Source: Paenibacillus pinistramenti (lineage in GTDB: Bacteria > Bacillota > Bacilli > Paenibacillales > Paenibacillaceae). From it: a stretch of 64,000 nucleotides of DNA. A program made the translations under genes and the position numbers. This document shows, one piece after another, positions 43,820 to 52,850 of the stretch. Every line of letters begins with the position of its first letter. Position 1 is the stretch's first letter. Location: positions 434,001-498,000 of the forward strand of contig NZ_VAWG01000002.1 in the NCBI RefSeq assembly GCF_005869875.1, written 5' to 3'. The notes beneath the pieces are model-generated. The model had not been told where the DNA came from. It worked only from the letters and a program-made list of their open reading frames with translations, and searched no databases.

Positions 43820-45508
43820 TCAAATATTGTATTTATACACTCTCGCCTCGTATGGCCGAAGCTTCAGCTTGCTGAATTGTTCGCCCGGCACCGGTTCATA
43901 GTTGGAAATCAGCAGTTCGATTGCCTTGTCCTTAAACTCCGAAGGAAGCTCACAGACAGGCTCCCCGTCAAAGAAATTTAAAATCACCAGAATGCCCTCT
44001 TCCTCCACCGTCCGGGTATAAGCATAAATCTCCGTATGGAGCGGAAGCAGGAGCTTGTATTCGCCGTATACAATGACCTTATGCTGCTTGCGCAGCGCGA
44101 TCAGCCTGCGATAATAGTGATAGATGGAATTCGGGTCCTTATGGGCCTCAGCTACGTTAATCTCTTTATAGTTGCTGTTAACCTTAATCCACGGCTTGCC
44201 GGTTGTGAATCCGGCATTCTCCGTCGCATCCCACTGCATGGGCGTTCTGGCGTTATCCCGGCTCTTCCGCTTGATCATTGCCATCAGCTCATTCTCCGGA
44301 ACACCGGCCAGCTTCCGCTCCTGATACAAATTGAGCGTCTCCACATCGCGGTAATCAGTAATGGAGCTGAAATCCGCATTTGTCATCCCGATTTCTTCAC
44401 CCTGGTAGATGTAAGGCGTCCCCTCGAGCGTGTGAATAAAGGTGGCCAGCATTTTGGCCGAAACAACGCGGTATTCCTTGTCGTTGCCAAACCGGCTGAC
44501 CGAACGGGGCTGATCATGGTTATTCCAGTAGTTCGCGTTCCAGCCGGAGTTGTGCAGCACCGTCTGCCACAAGCTCATGACCTTCTTCAAGTCCAGCAGG
44601 TTCCAGGGCTTGTAGTCCCATTTTCCGCTGCCCGGCGAGACCGCATCGAGAAACATATGCTCAAACTGGAACACCATGTTCAGCTCGCGCCGCGTATCCC
44701 CAACGTAGTCCAGAGCCTGCTCCGGTCCAAGCCCCGAGGTTTCCCCGACGGTCATAATATCGTAGAAATACAGCACTTTATCATTCAGGTTCTGCAGCAG
44801 GGTGTGGACTTTCTCCAAATTGGAGAACAGCTCGTAAGCGCGCACCGTTTTAGTATTGCTCAGATTAACTGCATCGGGCAGCCCCTGGGCCTTTACGATA
44901 TGGGCGATTGCGTCGAAACGGAATCCGTCGACTCCTTTTTTCAGCCACCAGTGCACCATGTTGTGCAGCTCTTCAATAACGGTTTCATTTTCCCAGTTCA
45001 GATCGGGCTGGTGTTTGGAGTATAAATGCAGATAATATTCATCCGTCTTATCGTCGTATTCCCAGACGGAGCCGCTGAAGTAAGATTCCCAGTTGTTCGG
45101 GGGACCGTCGTTTTTCCCCTTGCGCCAAATATAATAATCGCGTTTCGGATTGTCTTTAGAAGAGGCGGATTCTATAAACCATGGGTGCTCATCGGAAGTA
45201 TGATTCAGAACCAGGTCCATCATCAGCTTCATGCCCCGTGCGTGAACCTCCCGCAGCAGCCGGTCGAAATCCTCCATTGTCCCGAACTCATCCATAATTG
45301 CACAGTAATCACTAATATCGTAACCATTATCATGGTTTGGAGATTTATAAATGGGACACACCCAGATGACGTCGACGCCAAGCTCCTTCAGGTAATCCAG
45401 TTTGGAAGTAATCCCGCGCAGATCGCCAATGCCGTCGCCGTTTGTGTCCTTGAAGCTGACCGGATAAATCTGATAAACGACACTTTCCTTCCACCATCTC
45501 TCTTTCAT
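43820..45508 (-). CDS. alpha-glucosidase / oligo-1,6-glucosidase, GH13
   Basis: A 562-residue intracellular GH13 enzyme splitting glucose from isomaltose, maltose, sucrose or trehalose-type oligosaccharides. Starts WWKESVVYQIYPVSFKDTNGDG. Motifs: DLVLNHTSDEHPWF, GFRFDAIAHI with the nucleophile Asp, catalytic Glu in MTVGETSG, and NHDQPRSVSRFG. The start at 45508 has GGAGGAGG just upstream. Cannot separate alpha-1,4 from alpha-1,6 specificity here. Confidence 0.93.
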   Translation of the reverse strand: MKERWWKESVVYQIYPVSFKDTNGDGIGDLRGITSKLDYLKELGVDVIWVCPIYKSPNHDNGYDISDYCAIMDEFGTMEDFDRLLREVHARGMKLMMDLVLNHTSDEHPWFIESASSKDNPKRDYYIWRKGKNDGPPNNWESYFSGSVWEYDDKTDEYYLHLYSKHQPDLNWENETVIEELHNMVHWWLKKGVDGFRFDAIAHIVKAQGLPDAVNLSNTKTVRAYELFSNLEKVHTLLQNLNDKVLYFYDIMTVGETSGLGPEQALDYVGDTRRELNMVFQFEHMFLDAVSPGSGKWDYKPWNLLDLKKVMSLWQTVLHNSGWNANYWNNHDQPRSVSRFGNDKEYRVVSAKMLATFIHTLEGTPYIYQGEEIGMTNADFSSITDYRDVETLNLYQERKLAGVPENELMAMIKRKSRDNARTPMQWDATENAGFTTGKPWIKVNSNYKEINVAEAHKDPNSIYHYYRRLIALRKQHKVIVYGEYKLLLPLHTEIYAYTRTVEEEGILVILNFFDGEPVCELPSEFKDKAIELLISNYEPVPGEQFSKLKLRPYEARVYKYNI

Positions 45509-45667
45509 GCTGCTTCCTCCTCCTAACCGCAGGACCGGTTCCGATCTACCTGCTCTCCGGCCCTTCTCATCATGTCTTCTAAAGTACCATTGTTTGCATC
45601 CTTCTATATTTTTAACCATTCCCGCAAGCAATTAACGATGCCTGATTATTTCCCCCTCTTCCCCAGC

Positions 45668-45699
45668 AAAAAAAACCGGGGAGGACAACGCCTTCCCGG
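45668..45699 (-). terminator. terminator of the SDR gene
   Basis: Stem CCGGGAAGG/CCTCCCCGG read on the minus strand, followed by a run of eight T (plus A-run 45668-45675). Confidence 0.85.
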
Positions 45700-45754
45700 C
45701 TCAGCTCTCCAGCCTGTCTTCAGATGAAGCCAAGCTTATATAGACAGTACTCAT

Positions 45755-46501
45755 CTACTCCACGTATATCATCTTCCGGGTCATTCCGCCGTCGACGACC
45801 AGATTCACGCCGGTCACAAAATCATTATCCGGGGAAGTCAAATACATGCAGGCACGTGCGATATCATCGGCCCGGCCGACACGTCCTGCCGGATGCTGCT
45901 GATGATCCTCGGGGCGAAGCGCCTCATAATCCCCGTTCTCAATCCAGCCGGGGCTGATGCAGTTGACCGTAACTCCATTTGGTCCCAGGGAAACAGCCAG
46001 TGCATGGGTTAAAGCCACGATTGCTCCTTTGGAAGCCGCATAAGCTTCACTGTTCGGCTCAGACATGAGCGCCCGGGTTGAGGCCAGATTGACGATCGAG
46101 CCTCCGCCTGAGCCGATCATATATTTGGCGGCTTCGCGCGCGCAGAGGAAGCATCCCCGCACATTGGTATTCATGACGTGATCCCATTCTTCCAGCTCAA
46201 GCTCAAGCGGCGGCTTCCAGATGCCAAGTCCGGCATTGTTGATCAGAATATCCAGACTGCCGTGCTCTTCAGCCGCCTGCTTCATCAGGTCCCGCACCTC
46301 TGCTTCAGACTTCACATTGCAGGCAATAAACGCTGCGGTTCCCCCTTCCTGCCGGATTGCCGCAGCCGCTGCGGCGCCCAGCTCGGCGTTGGTATCAGCC
46401 AGCACCACCCTCGCGCCGGCCCGGGCATAGGCTTCGGCGACGCCTTTTCCAATCCCTTGAGCGGCTCCTGTAACGACGACTGTCTTATTCTCAAATGTCA
46501 T
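45755..46501 (-). CDS. short-chain dehydrogenase/reductase (glucose dehydrogenase-like)
   Basis: A 248-residue SDR. Rossmann motif TGAAQGIGKGV is at residues 11-21, NNAG at about 89-92, the catalytic Tyr-x-x-x-Lys in YAASKGA, and PGW. It oxidises or reduces an alcohol, sugar or steroid with NAD(P); the exact substrate is unknown. The adjacent genes give no clear pathway. Good ribosome site (AGGAGG). Confidence 0.88.
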   Translation of the reverse strand: MTFENKTVVVTGAAQGIGKGVAEAYARAGARVVLADTNAELGAAAAAAIRQEGGTAAFIACNVKSEAEVRDLMKQAAEEHGSLDILINNAGLGIWKPPLELELEEWDHVMNTNVRGCFLCAREAAKYMIGSGGGSIVNLASTRALMSEPNSEAYAASKGAIVALTHALAVSLGPNGVTVNCISPGWIENGDYEALRPEDHQQHPAGRVGRADDIARACMYLTSPDNDFVTGVNLVVDGGMTRKMIYVE

Positions 46502-46519
46502 ATCTTCGCCTCCTGCTGC

Positions 46520-46924
46520 TTATTTTCTCCGGGTTTCAAACAAACCTTGTACCAGGGACAACCCGCTTATTACGCCAAAGAAGAAACGGCCTTCATACCG
46601 GGTCACTTCCGAGTACCAGGGAAGCTTCGGCAGCTCCACAACCTGAGCTGCTACTGCATAAATAAACAGAATGAAGCAGGGGGCAAACAGCGCAAGCAGC
46701 AGCGGCTTGTGAGGTTTGAACCGGCCCGGAAGCCCGAGCAGCAGGCTCAGACAGGCGCCGAGCACCAAGGCATAGGCCGTCTCTCCAAGGATGGCAAAAT
46801 TTTTATCAGCGGTAACATTCGTTCTATGCTTCATTTGTTCCAGCCAGCCGTTGCCGTAATAGAGCAGAAGCACTGCCGCTGCGATCCAGATCAAAAAATA
46901 GAAATACCCTTTATTGCTTCTCAA
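46520..46924 (-). CDS. hypothetical three-helix membrane protein
   Basis: A 134-residue protein with three hydrophobic helices (about residues 8-24, 43-66 and 74-96) and a short charged C-terminus. No recognised family. The TTG start at 46924 has GGAGGAG seven bases upstream. It sits between SDR and GNAT genes with short spacers (18 and 38 nt), so it is probably in the same transcript. Confidence 0.7.
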   Translation of the reverse strand: MRSNKGYFYFLIWIAAAVLLLYYGNGWLEQMKHRTNVTADKNFAILGETAYALVLGACLSLLLGLPGRFKPHKPLLLALFAPCFILFIYAVAAQVVELPKLPWYSEVTRYEGRFFFGVISGLSLVQGLFETRRK

Positions 46925-46962
46925 CTTCGCTCTCCTCCAAGTCCTAGCCGGAAACGGTTCTC

Positions 46963-47499
46963 CTAGACGTCATCGAGCTTTAGAACCATATGGATATCTT
47001 CCGGCTCAAGGGCAAACAGCTCCTGATCGATTTCGTCTGCCGGCACACTGCCGGAATGCCGGTAGAAATGAACCGCTGATTCCGTCTCCGTTGATGAAAT
47101 GTACAAATAACGGGCTCCCCGGCGCACCGCTTCCTTCTTAATCTCATCCATGATTCTTCTGCCCAGCCCCATCCGCCGGTGCGAGCGGGTCACATACATC
47201 AGGTCCAGCTGCAGCCGGTCCCTGTCCTTGCCGCGAAACTTGTGAGCAAGCACTCCAAAACCAACGAGAAGGCCATCCTCAAACGCCCCGAATGCCTTCC
47301 CGCCAGCCTGCAGCTCTTCCTCATAACGCTGCTTCAGTTTCTGGAGAGACGCCTCGTCCCATGTGCCGCATTCGTGTCCGGCTTCGCTTTCCTCTACTCC
47401 GGATGCGGTCTGGCGATAGATTTTCCCAATATATTCCGAACGGTCAATCTGGGACAGCAGCGCGGATTCCTCCAGTTTCATTTCTCTTACTATGATCAT
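46963..47499 (-). CDS. GNAT-family N-acetyltransferase
   Basis: A 178-residue acetyltransferase with the acetyl-CoA loop RSHRRMGLGRRIMDEIKKEA near residues 105-124 and the downstream strand GARYLYISSTETESAVHFYRHSG. The substrate is unknown. It likely shares a transcript with the downstream membrane-protein and SDR genes. Confidence 0.85.
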   Translation of the reverse strand: MIIVREMKLEESALLSQIDRSEYIGKIYRQTASGVEESEAGHECGTWDEASLQKLKQRYEEELQAGGKAFGAFEDGLLVGFGVLAHKFRGKDRDRLQLDLMYVTRSHRRMGLGRRIMDEIKKEAVRRGARYLYISSTETESAVHFYRHSGSVPADEIDQELFALEPEDIHMVLKLDDV

Positions 47500-47657
47500 A
47501 CCAGCAATCCTCCTGCATCTTACGAAGAATTAAACTTGCGTCCCTGGCCTCCTTCAGCGGGAATAGGGTCTATGTATGCTTGATGCCCTATTAATCATAA
47601 CATTTTTGCAAGATTTCCAGAACCAGGATAATCGAAAATGCCTCTCCGCACAAAAAA

Positions 47658-47684
47658 CAAACCGGACGGTATCCGCCCGGTTTG
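47658..47684 (-). terminator. terminator of the aldo/keto reductase gene
   Basis: Arms CAAACCGGACGG and CCGCCCGGTTTG; on the minus strand followed by TTTTTTG. Confidence 0.85.
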
Positions 47685-47714
47685 CCGGCTGGCAGCCTGA
47701 CCGCTGCCCCTTGT

Positions 47715-48557
47715 TTAGAAGTTAAAGTTATCCGGATCCGAGCCGACTCTTTCATTCCTGTTCAGCTCGTCAATCGCTTTCATATCGCTGTCCGACAGCT
47801 CAAAGTCGAAGATAGAAGCATTTTCAATAATCCGCTCATTCTTAACCGATTTCGGGATCGTCACGACCTGATGCTGCACATCCCAGCGCAGTACAATCTG
47901 GGCCGGCGTCTTGCCGTAACTGGCCGCAATCCTGCCGATTACTTCGTCCTTCAGAATGTGCCCCTGAGCAAGCGGTGACCAGGCTTCCAGCTGGATTCCC
48001 TTGGCAGGCGCGTATTCACGCAGCTCCGGCTGGGACAAATACGGATGAAACTCGATTTGATCCACGGCAGGAACAACCGAAGCCTCTGCCAGCAGATCCT
48101 CAAGGTGATGCACATGAAAATTGCTTACGCCAATGGCCCGGACTCTGCCGTCCTTATATATTTTCTCAAGCGCTCTCCAGGTATCTTTGTATTTGCCTTT
48201 GACAGGCCAGTGAACCAGATAAAGATCCAGATAGTCGAGCCCCAGCCTGCTCATCGTTGAATCAAATGCATCCAGCGTGCTTTGGTACCCCTGATCGGGA
48301 TTCCACACTTTGGAGGTAATGAACAGTTCATCACGGGCGATTCCGAACTCCTGAACCGCTTCCCTGACGGCTTGTCCAACGCCTTCTTCATTCCTGTAAG
48401 CAGATGCAGTATCAATACTGCGGTAACCATGTTTAACAGCGGCTTTAACCGATTCTACCACTTCGTCGCCTTCTTTGACTTTAAACACCCCGAGTCCAAG
48501 CCAGGGCATTTCAACTCCATTGTTTAAGGTAACTCTGTCCTGCAGTGAATTAGGCAT
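47715..48557 (-). CDS. aldo/keto reductase
   Basis: A 280-residue NADPH-dependent AKR of the YtbE/YvgN (2,5-diketogluconate or methylglyoxal reductase) type. The catalytic tetrad is visible: Asp in SIDTASAYRNE, Tyr in the same block, Lys in FITSKVWN and His in YLVHWPVKG. The start at 48557 follows GGAGGATC closely. Reduces aldehydes such as methylglyoxal in the cytosol. Confidence 0.9.
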   Translation of the reverse strand: MPNSLQDRVTLNNGVEMPWLGLGVFKVKEGDEVVESVKAAVKHGYRSIDTASAYRNEEGVGQAVREAVQEFGIARDELFITSKVWNPDQGYQSTLDAFDSTMSRLGLDYLDLYLVHWPVKGKYKDTWRALEKIYKDGRVRAIGVSNFHVHHLEDLLAEASVVPAVDQIEFHPYLSQPELREYAPAKGIQLEAWSPLAQGHILKDEVIGRIAASYGKTPAQIVLRWDVQHQVVTIPKSVKNERIIENASIFDFELSDSDMKAIDELNRNERVGSDPDNFNF

Positions 48558-48626
48558 TCTATGATCCTCCTTCAAATCGGTTTCTTGTCCTATTATGAAC
48601 CTTTTTATTTCTAAAGTGAAGCGGCC

Positions 48627-48700
48627 GTCCGGAACGCCCGGCACACCGGAGAAACTAGGAATACCCGAACACCATGAACACCGGGAAATACCGGGAACGC
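48627..48700 (-). repeat. degenerate 9-10 bp tandem repeat after the HD-GYP gene
   Basis: About eight units of the form CCGGGAACA/CCGGGAAATA, spaced 8-10 bases, lying between the HD-GYP stop (48705) and the AKR start. More degenerate than the others. Confidence 0.6.
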
Positions 48701-48704
48701 AGGC

Positions 48705-49325
48705 TTACCCTGAATAAACACCCAGCTTGTCATCCGGAATATTCAGAAATACGGTAACCAAATTCTCGTCAAACTGCTTGGCGCATCCTTGCTTCAATCT
48801 GCTTCTAGCTTCTATCAGAACTTCCCTGCTGTTTGTATGTATAGCAATTTCCTGAAGCATATGGTCAAAAGCATCGGCAATCCTGCAAATCCGGGCATAT
48901 AAAGGGATATCCTCACCTCTCAAGCGATCCGGATATCCGGTCCCGTCCCATCTCTCATGATGCGATCTGACGGTCTTCGCAATAGAAGGATCAAGCCCGC
49001 TGATGCCGGACACAATCAAATCTCCCAGCACTGCATGCAGCTCAAGCGTCTTTCTCTCCTTCTCATTCAGCGGCTGCGGCTTGGCCAGAATACCGTCCGG
49101 CATCATGACCTTTCCGACATCGTGAAGAAAGCATCCTCTTCTAAGGTTCTCCAGCTCTCTTTCGGATAATTGCAGGCCGCGTCCGAGAAGATCAGCAAAG
49201 GCTGCCACCCTGAAGCCATGTGAGAAAATATCCGGGCTTTCGTTCCGCATCCTCCTGATCCAGTACAATGAATCAGTTTCTTCCAGCGCAGTCCCTCCAG
49301 GGGTTATATCCTCCTTTTCTTTCAC
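48705..49325 (-). CDS. HD-GYP domain protein
   Basis: A 206-residue protein that is nearly all HD-GYP domain: FLHDVGK (metal-binding HD) and SHHERWDGTGYP (the GYP signature). Such proteins hydrolyse cyclic-di-GMP or related signals; enzymatic residues look intact. No sensor domain is attached, so control must come from elsewhere. The GTG start at 49325 has AAAGGAG four bases away. Confidence 0.87.
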   Translation of the reverse strand: MKEKEDITPGGTALEETDSLYWIRRMRNESPDIFSHGFRVAAFADLLGRGLQLSERELENLRRGCFLHDVGKVMMPDGILAKPQPLNEKERKTLELHAVLGDLIVSGISGLDPSIAKTVRSHHERWDGTGYPDRLRGEDIPLYARICRIADAFDHMLQEIAIHTNSREVLIEARSRLKQGCAKQFDENLVTVFLNIPDDKLGVYSG

Positions 49326-49447
49326 GTTTCTCCTTTCCCTCCATAATTCATTTTTTTCTCCTTTTTATAAGTTTTCCAAAACCATCCATCATTATAGGTC
49401 AAATATCCTGCACAGATCAAACGCTGCCAAATGATCGGGATGATTGA

Positions 49448-49497
49448 AAAAAAAGAAGAGGTTCCATTACCGGTTCTCCGTAAGGGCGCCTCTTTCT
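49448..49497 (-). terminator. terminator of the MOSC gene
   Basis: On the minus strand AGAGGCGCCC pairs imperfectly with GGAACCTCT around TTACGG/CCGGTAA, followed by a run of T (plus A-run 49449-49456). Confidence 0.7.
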
Positions 49498-49520
49498 AGT
49501 CTGCACAGTTTTAAGTTTTT

Positions 49521-50198
49521 TTATCGATTTTGATCCGCCTGTCCTTCAGCCAGCTTCGCCAGCCGCTTGTTGAACGTGGCGCGCCAGCTGTCCGATAAGG
49601 CTGGGACTTCGAGCACCTTCCGGATTCCGTTTAAATCTGACTTATTCCGGTACTTCACTTGGTTCGCATAAGCAATGCTGACGCCAAGGCTGTCCTTCTC
49701 CAATCTCGTCAGGCCGTCCCGCTTGCTGACAAAGCCCGGCTTAAGCACCCGGAAATAAAAGCCCGTGTAGCCGGTCTGCTCGACATAAGCTGTAAATTCA
49801 GGAAGCTGATGATAAACGCCGATTTTGTAGCAGGGCTGCCGCGGCTGGCTGACCTGTACCACAGCTTCTCCCCATTCAAAAATATCGCCGATCCTCACAT
49901 CCTCCTCGGTCAAGCCTTCCAGCGTCACATTCTCTCCGAACGCGCCTGGCGGGAACTTGCGGTTAAGACGCTTCTCCCAGTAAGGATAATGCTCGTAGCA
50001 ATAAACACAAACGGCTTTGTCCACGCCTCCATGATTGACGGTGTCTCCCTGACCGTCTCCTTCCAGATTGACAGCTGACAGATAAATGCGTTCCTCCGTC
50101 GGCACTTTGCCAAACCCGGACATGACTTCCTTCGAATGTCCCTGCAGCAGCACGGGTCTGCCGATATTCAGCGATTGCAAACGATACTGCTCGCTCAT
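49521..50198 (-). CDS. MOSC domain-containing protein
   Basis: A 225-residue MOSC-fold protein (YiiM-like), with the conserved Cys in QPRQPCYKIG, HGGVDKAVCVYCYEHYPYW and GAFGENVTLEGLTEEDVRIGDIF. The family carries activated sulfur and handles molybdopterin-dependent detoxification of N-hydroxylated compounds. No molybdenum genes lie nearby. It ends 323 codon-bases before a terminator. Confidence 0.87.
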   Translation of the reverse strand: MSEQYRLQSLNIGRPVLLQGHSKEVMSGFGKVPTEERIYLSAVNLEGDGQGDTVNHGGVDKAVCVYCYEHYPYWEKRLNRKFPPGAFGENVTLEGLTEEDVRIGDIFEWGEAVVQVSQPRQPCYKIGVYHQLPEFTAYVEQTGYTGFYFRVLKPGFVSKRDGLTRLEKDSLGVSIAYANQVKYRNKSDLNGIRKVLEVPALSDSWRATFNKRLAKLAEGQADQNR

Positions 50199-50246
50199 TT
50201 AGTCCGCCTCTTCCCGATTACGATTAGTAACAGCTATAATGCACTA

Positions 50247-50762
50247 TTATATCACTTCGAGGAAAGACTGGCTGCTGTTCAGGCAATCCTGCTTGAGGCG
50301 CTGGCGGGCGCGGTACAGCACGATTTTATAGCGCGACAGCTTCATTCCCATCATCTCCGACGCCTCCCGGTAGGAGTAGCCGTGAATATCATAAAGAATG
50401 ATGGCTTCCTGCTGCTGCGCCGGTAGACGGCCGAGCCTTTCGTACAAATCCTCTTTGTTCTCCGAGCTCATCAGCCGCGCCTCCGGCGTATCGAGATCCG
50501 GCAGCGAACGGAAATAATCCGAATCGTACATTTTCATCCGGCTGTCTTTCCGGGTTTTGTCGATAAAAGCATGGTAAGCCACCCGGATCAGCCACGGCTT
50601 CACCTTGTCATTCTTCGTCTGGTCCAAATGTATAAATGCGCGGTAAAAGGTCTCCTGCATCAGGTCTTCTGCTGTAAAGTGGTCTTTGCATAAACCCAGT
50701 AAATAACGGTAAACATCCATCTGATATTCCCTGTAAACATTATCCAGACTGTCAGATTTCAT
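50247..50762 (-). CDS. ECF-type RNA polymerase sigma factor
   Basis: A 171-residue extracytoplasmic-function sigma factor. Region 2 (DVYRYLLGLCKDHFTAEDLMQETFYRAFIHL and KPWLIRVAYHAFIDKTRK) and region 4 helix-turn-helix (LPAQQQEAIILYDIHGYSYREASEMMGMKLSRYKIVLYRARQRLKQ) are complete. No anti-sigma gene lies adjacent on either side (MOSC downstream, HK upstream), unusual for ECF factors. A GGCGCC-type hairpin is in its leader. Confidence 0.92.
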   Translation of the reverse strand: MKSDSLDNVYREYQMDVYRYLLGLCKDHFTAEDLMQETFYRAFIHLDQTKNDKVKPWLIRVAYHAFIDKTRKDSRMKMYDSDYFRSLPDLDTPEARLMSSENKEDLYERLGRLPAQQQEAIILYDIHGYSYREASEMMGMKLSRYKIVLYRARQRLKQDCLNSSQSFLEVI

Positions 50763-50931
50763 TTCTTTGCCTCCTCTGATCCAATCCGGGCGCCAGGCTG
50801 GCGCCGCAAACCTGAAATCACACAGGTCTGCATTTATTATGCCAATCAGAGCTTTCTGTACCGCTAAGAAATTATAAAGAATTTATTAAGATTCACTTTA
50901 CAAGCAAATAGGCCTGGCATCAGGCAGCGTC

Positions 50932-52053
50932 TTACTGCTCCTGCTCCGTCTGCTCCAGAGGGCTGAATTTCTTGCGGAAGCGAACGGTAAAGACGGTCCG
51001 CTGCTCGTCACTATCGGCCGAAATTGTGCCGTGATGCAGCTCCACAATATTTTTCGCTATGGCCAGACCAATTCCCGAGCCGCCCGTATGCTGGGCTCTT
51101 GATTTCTCCACGCGGTAGAAGCGTTCGAACAAATACGGCAGGTCCCGTTGCGGAATCGGCTCCCCGTAGTTGATCACTTCTGTGACAACCTCATCGCCTT
51201 CCACCCGGCCACGGATGTCCAGATAACGGCCTTCCTGTCCGTAACGCATCGCGTTCGTAATGAGATTCTCGTACACTCTTCTCAGCTTGTCGCCGTCCCC
51301 CCAAATCACCAGCTGACCCTCCAGGGCCAGCCTGGCTTCCATATGGTGCTCGTGAAGCTGCCAGCCGAACTGGGCTACCAGCTGGTTCAGCATTTCCGCA
51401 ACGTTGATCCTGGCCCACTGCATTTTATTGCCTTTGTTGCTGAGGCGGGTGTATTCAAACAGGTCCTCCATCAGCTTCTTCAAACGGATCGATTCCTCAT
51501 AGGCCATGTTCATATAATAACGGAGCTCCACCTCATCACGGTACTTGTCCTGGTCGACCAAACCAAGGTATCCGGTAATGGTGGTAAGCGGTGTCCGCAA
51601 ATCGTGCGAAATGTTGGTAATGAGTTCATTCTTGGTCTGTTCGGCGCGGCGCTCCTCTTCAACGGACTGCTTCAGGCGGTCCAGCATGCTGTTAATATCC
51701 GCCGCCAGCTGGCCCAGCTGCCCGACGGAACGCACCGTAATCTTATGATCCGGGCCGACATGTCCGATTAAATGTACCTCTTCAATGAGCTGGTCCAGAT
51801 AATGACGCTCTCTATGACGCATTTCCCGCCGGAAGAAATAGATCGAGAACAGCAGCACAATCGGCACAGCGGCATAGTAATAAGCCTCCGGATAGCCGAT
51901 ATACCGGTTCACCCAGATGAGAATGGACTGCACGTTGATGGAGGGATAGAACATAAATACCGATTTCGCCAGCAGCACAAACAGCAGAAAGGCGATTACC
52001 GAGGAGATGGCTGTCCAGAACAGCCAAGCCAATACACGCAAGCTAGCCTTCAA
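50932..52053 (-). CDS. VanS-type sensor histidine kinase
   Basis: A 373-residue membrane sensor kinase: two helices (about 13-31 and 55-71), HAMP-like linker (about 72-120), HisKA dimerisation domain with phospho-acceptor His in NISHDLRTPLTTITGYL, and ATPase domain with NLITNAMRYGQEG and GGSGIGLAIAKNIVELHHG. Its start overlaps the stop of the response regulator by 11 bases, so they are translated together. Signal unknown; VanRS and cell-envelope sensors are the closest in type. Confidence 0.92.
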   Translation of the reverse strand: MKASLRVLAWLFWTAISSVIAFLLFVLLAKSVFMFYPSINVQSILIWVNRYIGYPEAYYYAAVPIVLLFSIYFFRREMRHRERHYLDQLIEEVHLIGHVGPDHKITVRSVGQLGQLAADINSMLDRLKQSVEEERRAEQTKNELITNISHDLRTPLTTITGYLGLVDQDKYRDEVELRYYMNMAYEESIRLKKLMEDLFEYTRLSNKGNKMQWARINVAEMLNQLVAQFGWQLHEHHMEARLALEGQLVIWGDGDKLRRVYENLITNAMRYGQEGRYLDIRGRVEGDEVVTEVINYGEPIPQRDLPYLFERFYRVEKSRAQHTGGSGIGLAIAKNIVELHHGTISADSDEQRTVFTVRFRKKFSPLEQTEQEQ

Positions 52054-52741
52054 GTTTGTAACCTACCCCCCACACGGTATGAATAAGCTTTTCCCCTTCC
52101 ATCTCTTTCTCCAGCTTGTCCCGCAGCCGGCTGATATGCACCGTGACCGAGTTGTTGGAATCAAAATATTTGTCTTTCCATATCAGTTCAAAAATCTCCT
52201 CCGAGCTGAAGACGCGCCCGGGATGGCTGGCAAGCAGATACAGGATGCCAAATTCAATTGGCGTCAGCTTGACCGGAGAGCCGTACACGGTAGCAGAATG
52301 GGTCTCCTTGTCACACTGAAGCGGCCCGACTTTGATCACATGTTCCGATGGCGGGGAGGCAGCGGAAGGGTTCTGGTAAGAGGAACGCCGCAGCAGCGAC
52401 TTTACTCTGGCCACCAGCTCCAGCGGGTTAAAGGGCTTCACCATATAATCATCCGCCCCGGTCATCAGGCCGTTAATCTTGTCCATATCGCTGTCTTTGG
52501 CGCTCAGCATCAGGATCGGAGTCGTATGGTTCTCGCGGATGCGGATACAAACGTCTATTCCGTTCATCCCCGGCATCATGACATCCAGGATAATCAGCTG
52601 TATATCCTCACGATCCATAATCTCTAGCGCCTGATAGCCGTCCGACGCTTTCGACACTGCAAAACCTTCGTTCACCAGATAGATTTCAACCAGTCTGGCG
52701 ATCTTATCGTCGTCATCTACAATCAGAATCTGTTTATCCAA
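52043..52741 (-). CDS. OmpR/VanR-type response regulator
   Basis: A 232-residue response regulator: receiver domain with Asp9-11 acid triad, phospho-acceptor Asp in LIILDVMMPGMNG, Lys in YMVKPFNPLEL, then winged-helix DNA-binding domain (SSEEIFELIWKDKYFDSNNSVTVHISRLRDKL). The TTG at 52741 is preferred because AAGGAT is well spaced and the protein then begins at DKQILIVDDD. It pairs with the kinase downstream. Confidence 0.92.
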   Translation of the reverse strand: MDKQILIVDDDDKIARLVEIYLVNEGFAVSKASDGYQALEIMDREDIQLIILDVMMPGMNGIDVCIRIRENHTTPILMLSAKDSDMDKINGLMTGADDYMVKPFNPLELVARVKSLLRRSSYQNPSAASPPSEHVIKVGPLQCDKETHSATVYGSPVKLTPIEFGILYLLASHPGRVFSSEEIFELIWKDKYFDSNNSVTVHISRLRDKLEKEMEGEKLIHTVWGVGYKLEG

Positions 52742-52805
52742 TGGAAACCATCCTTCTATCTCTATAATAGCTATTATTCTAACATGAGATAACCGCACAA
52801 CAAAA

Positions 52806-52829
52806 CGGCGGCTCTTAGGCGAGCCGCCG
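52806..52829 (-). terminator. terminator of the dioxygenase gene
   Basis: Perfect stem CGGCGGCTC/GAGCCGCCG with six-base loop; on the minus strand followed by TTTTGTTG. Confidence 0.85.
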
Positions 52830-52850
52830 CAGGCATTTCCATTTTGATGA

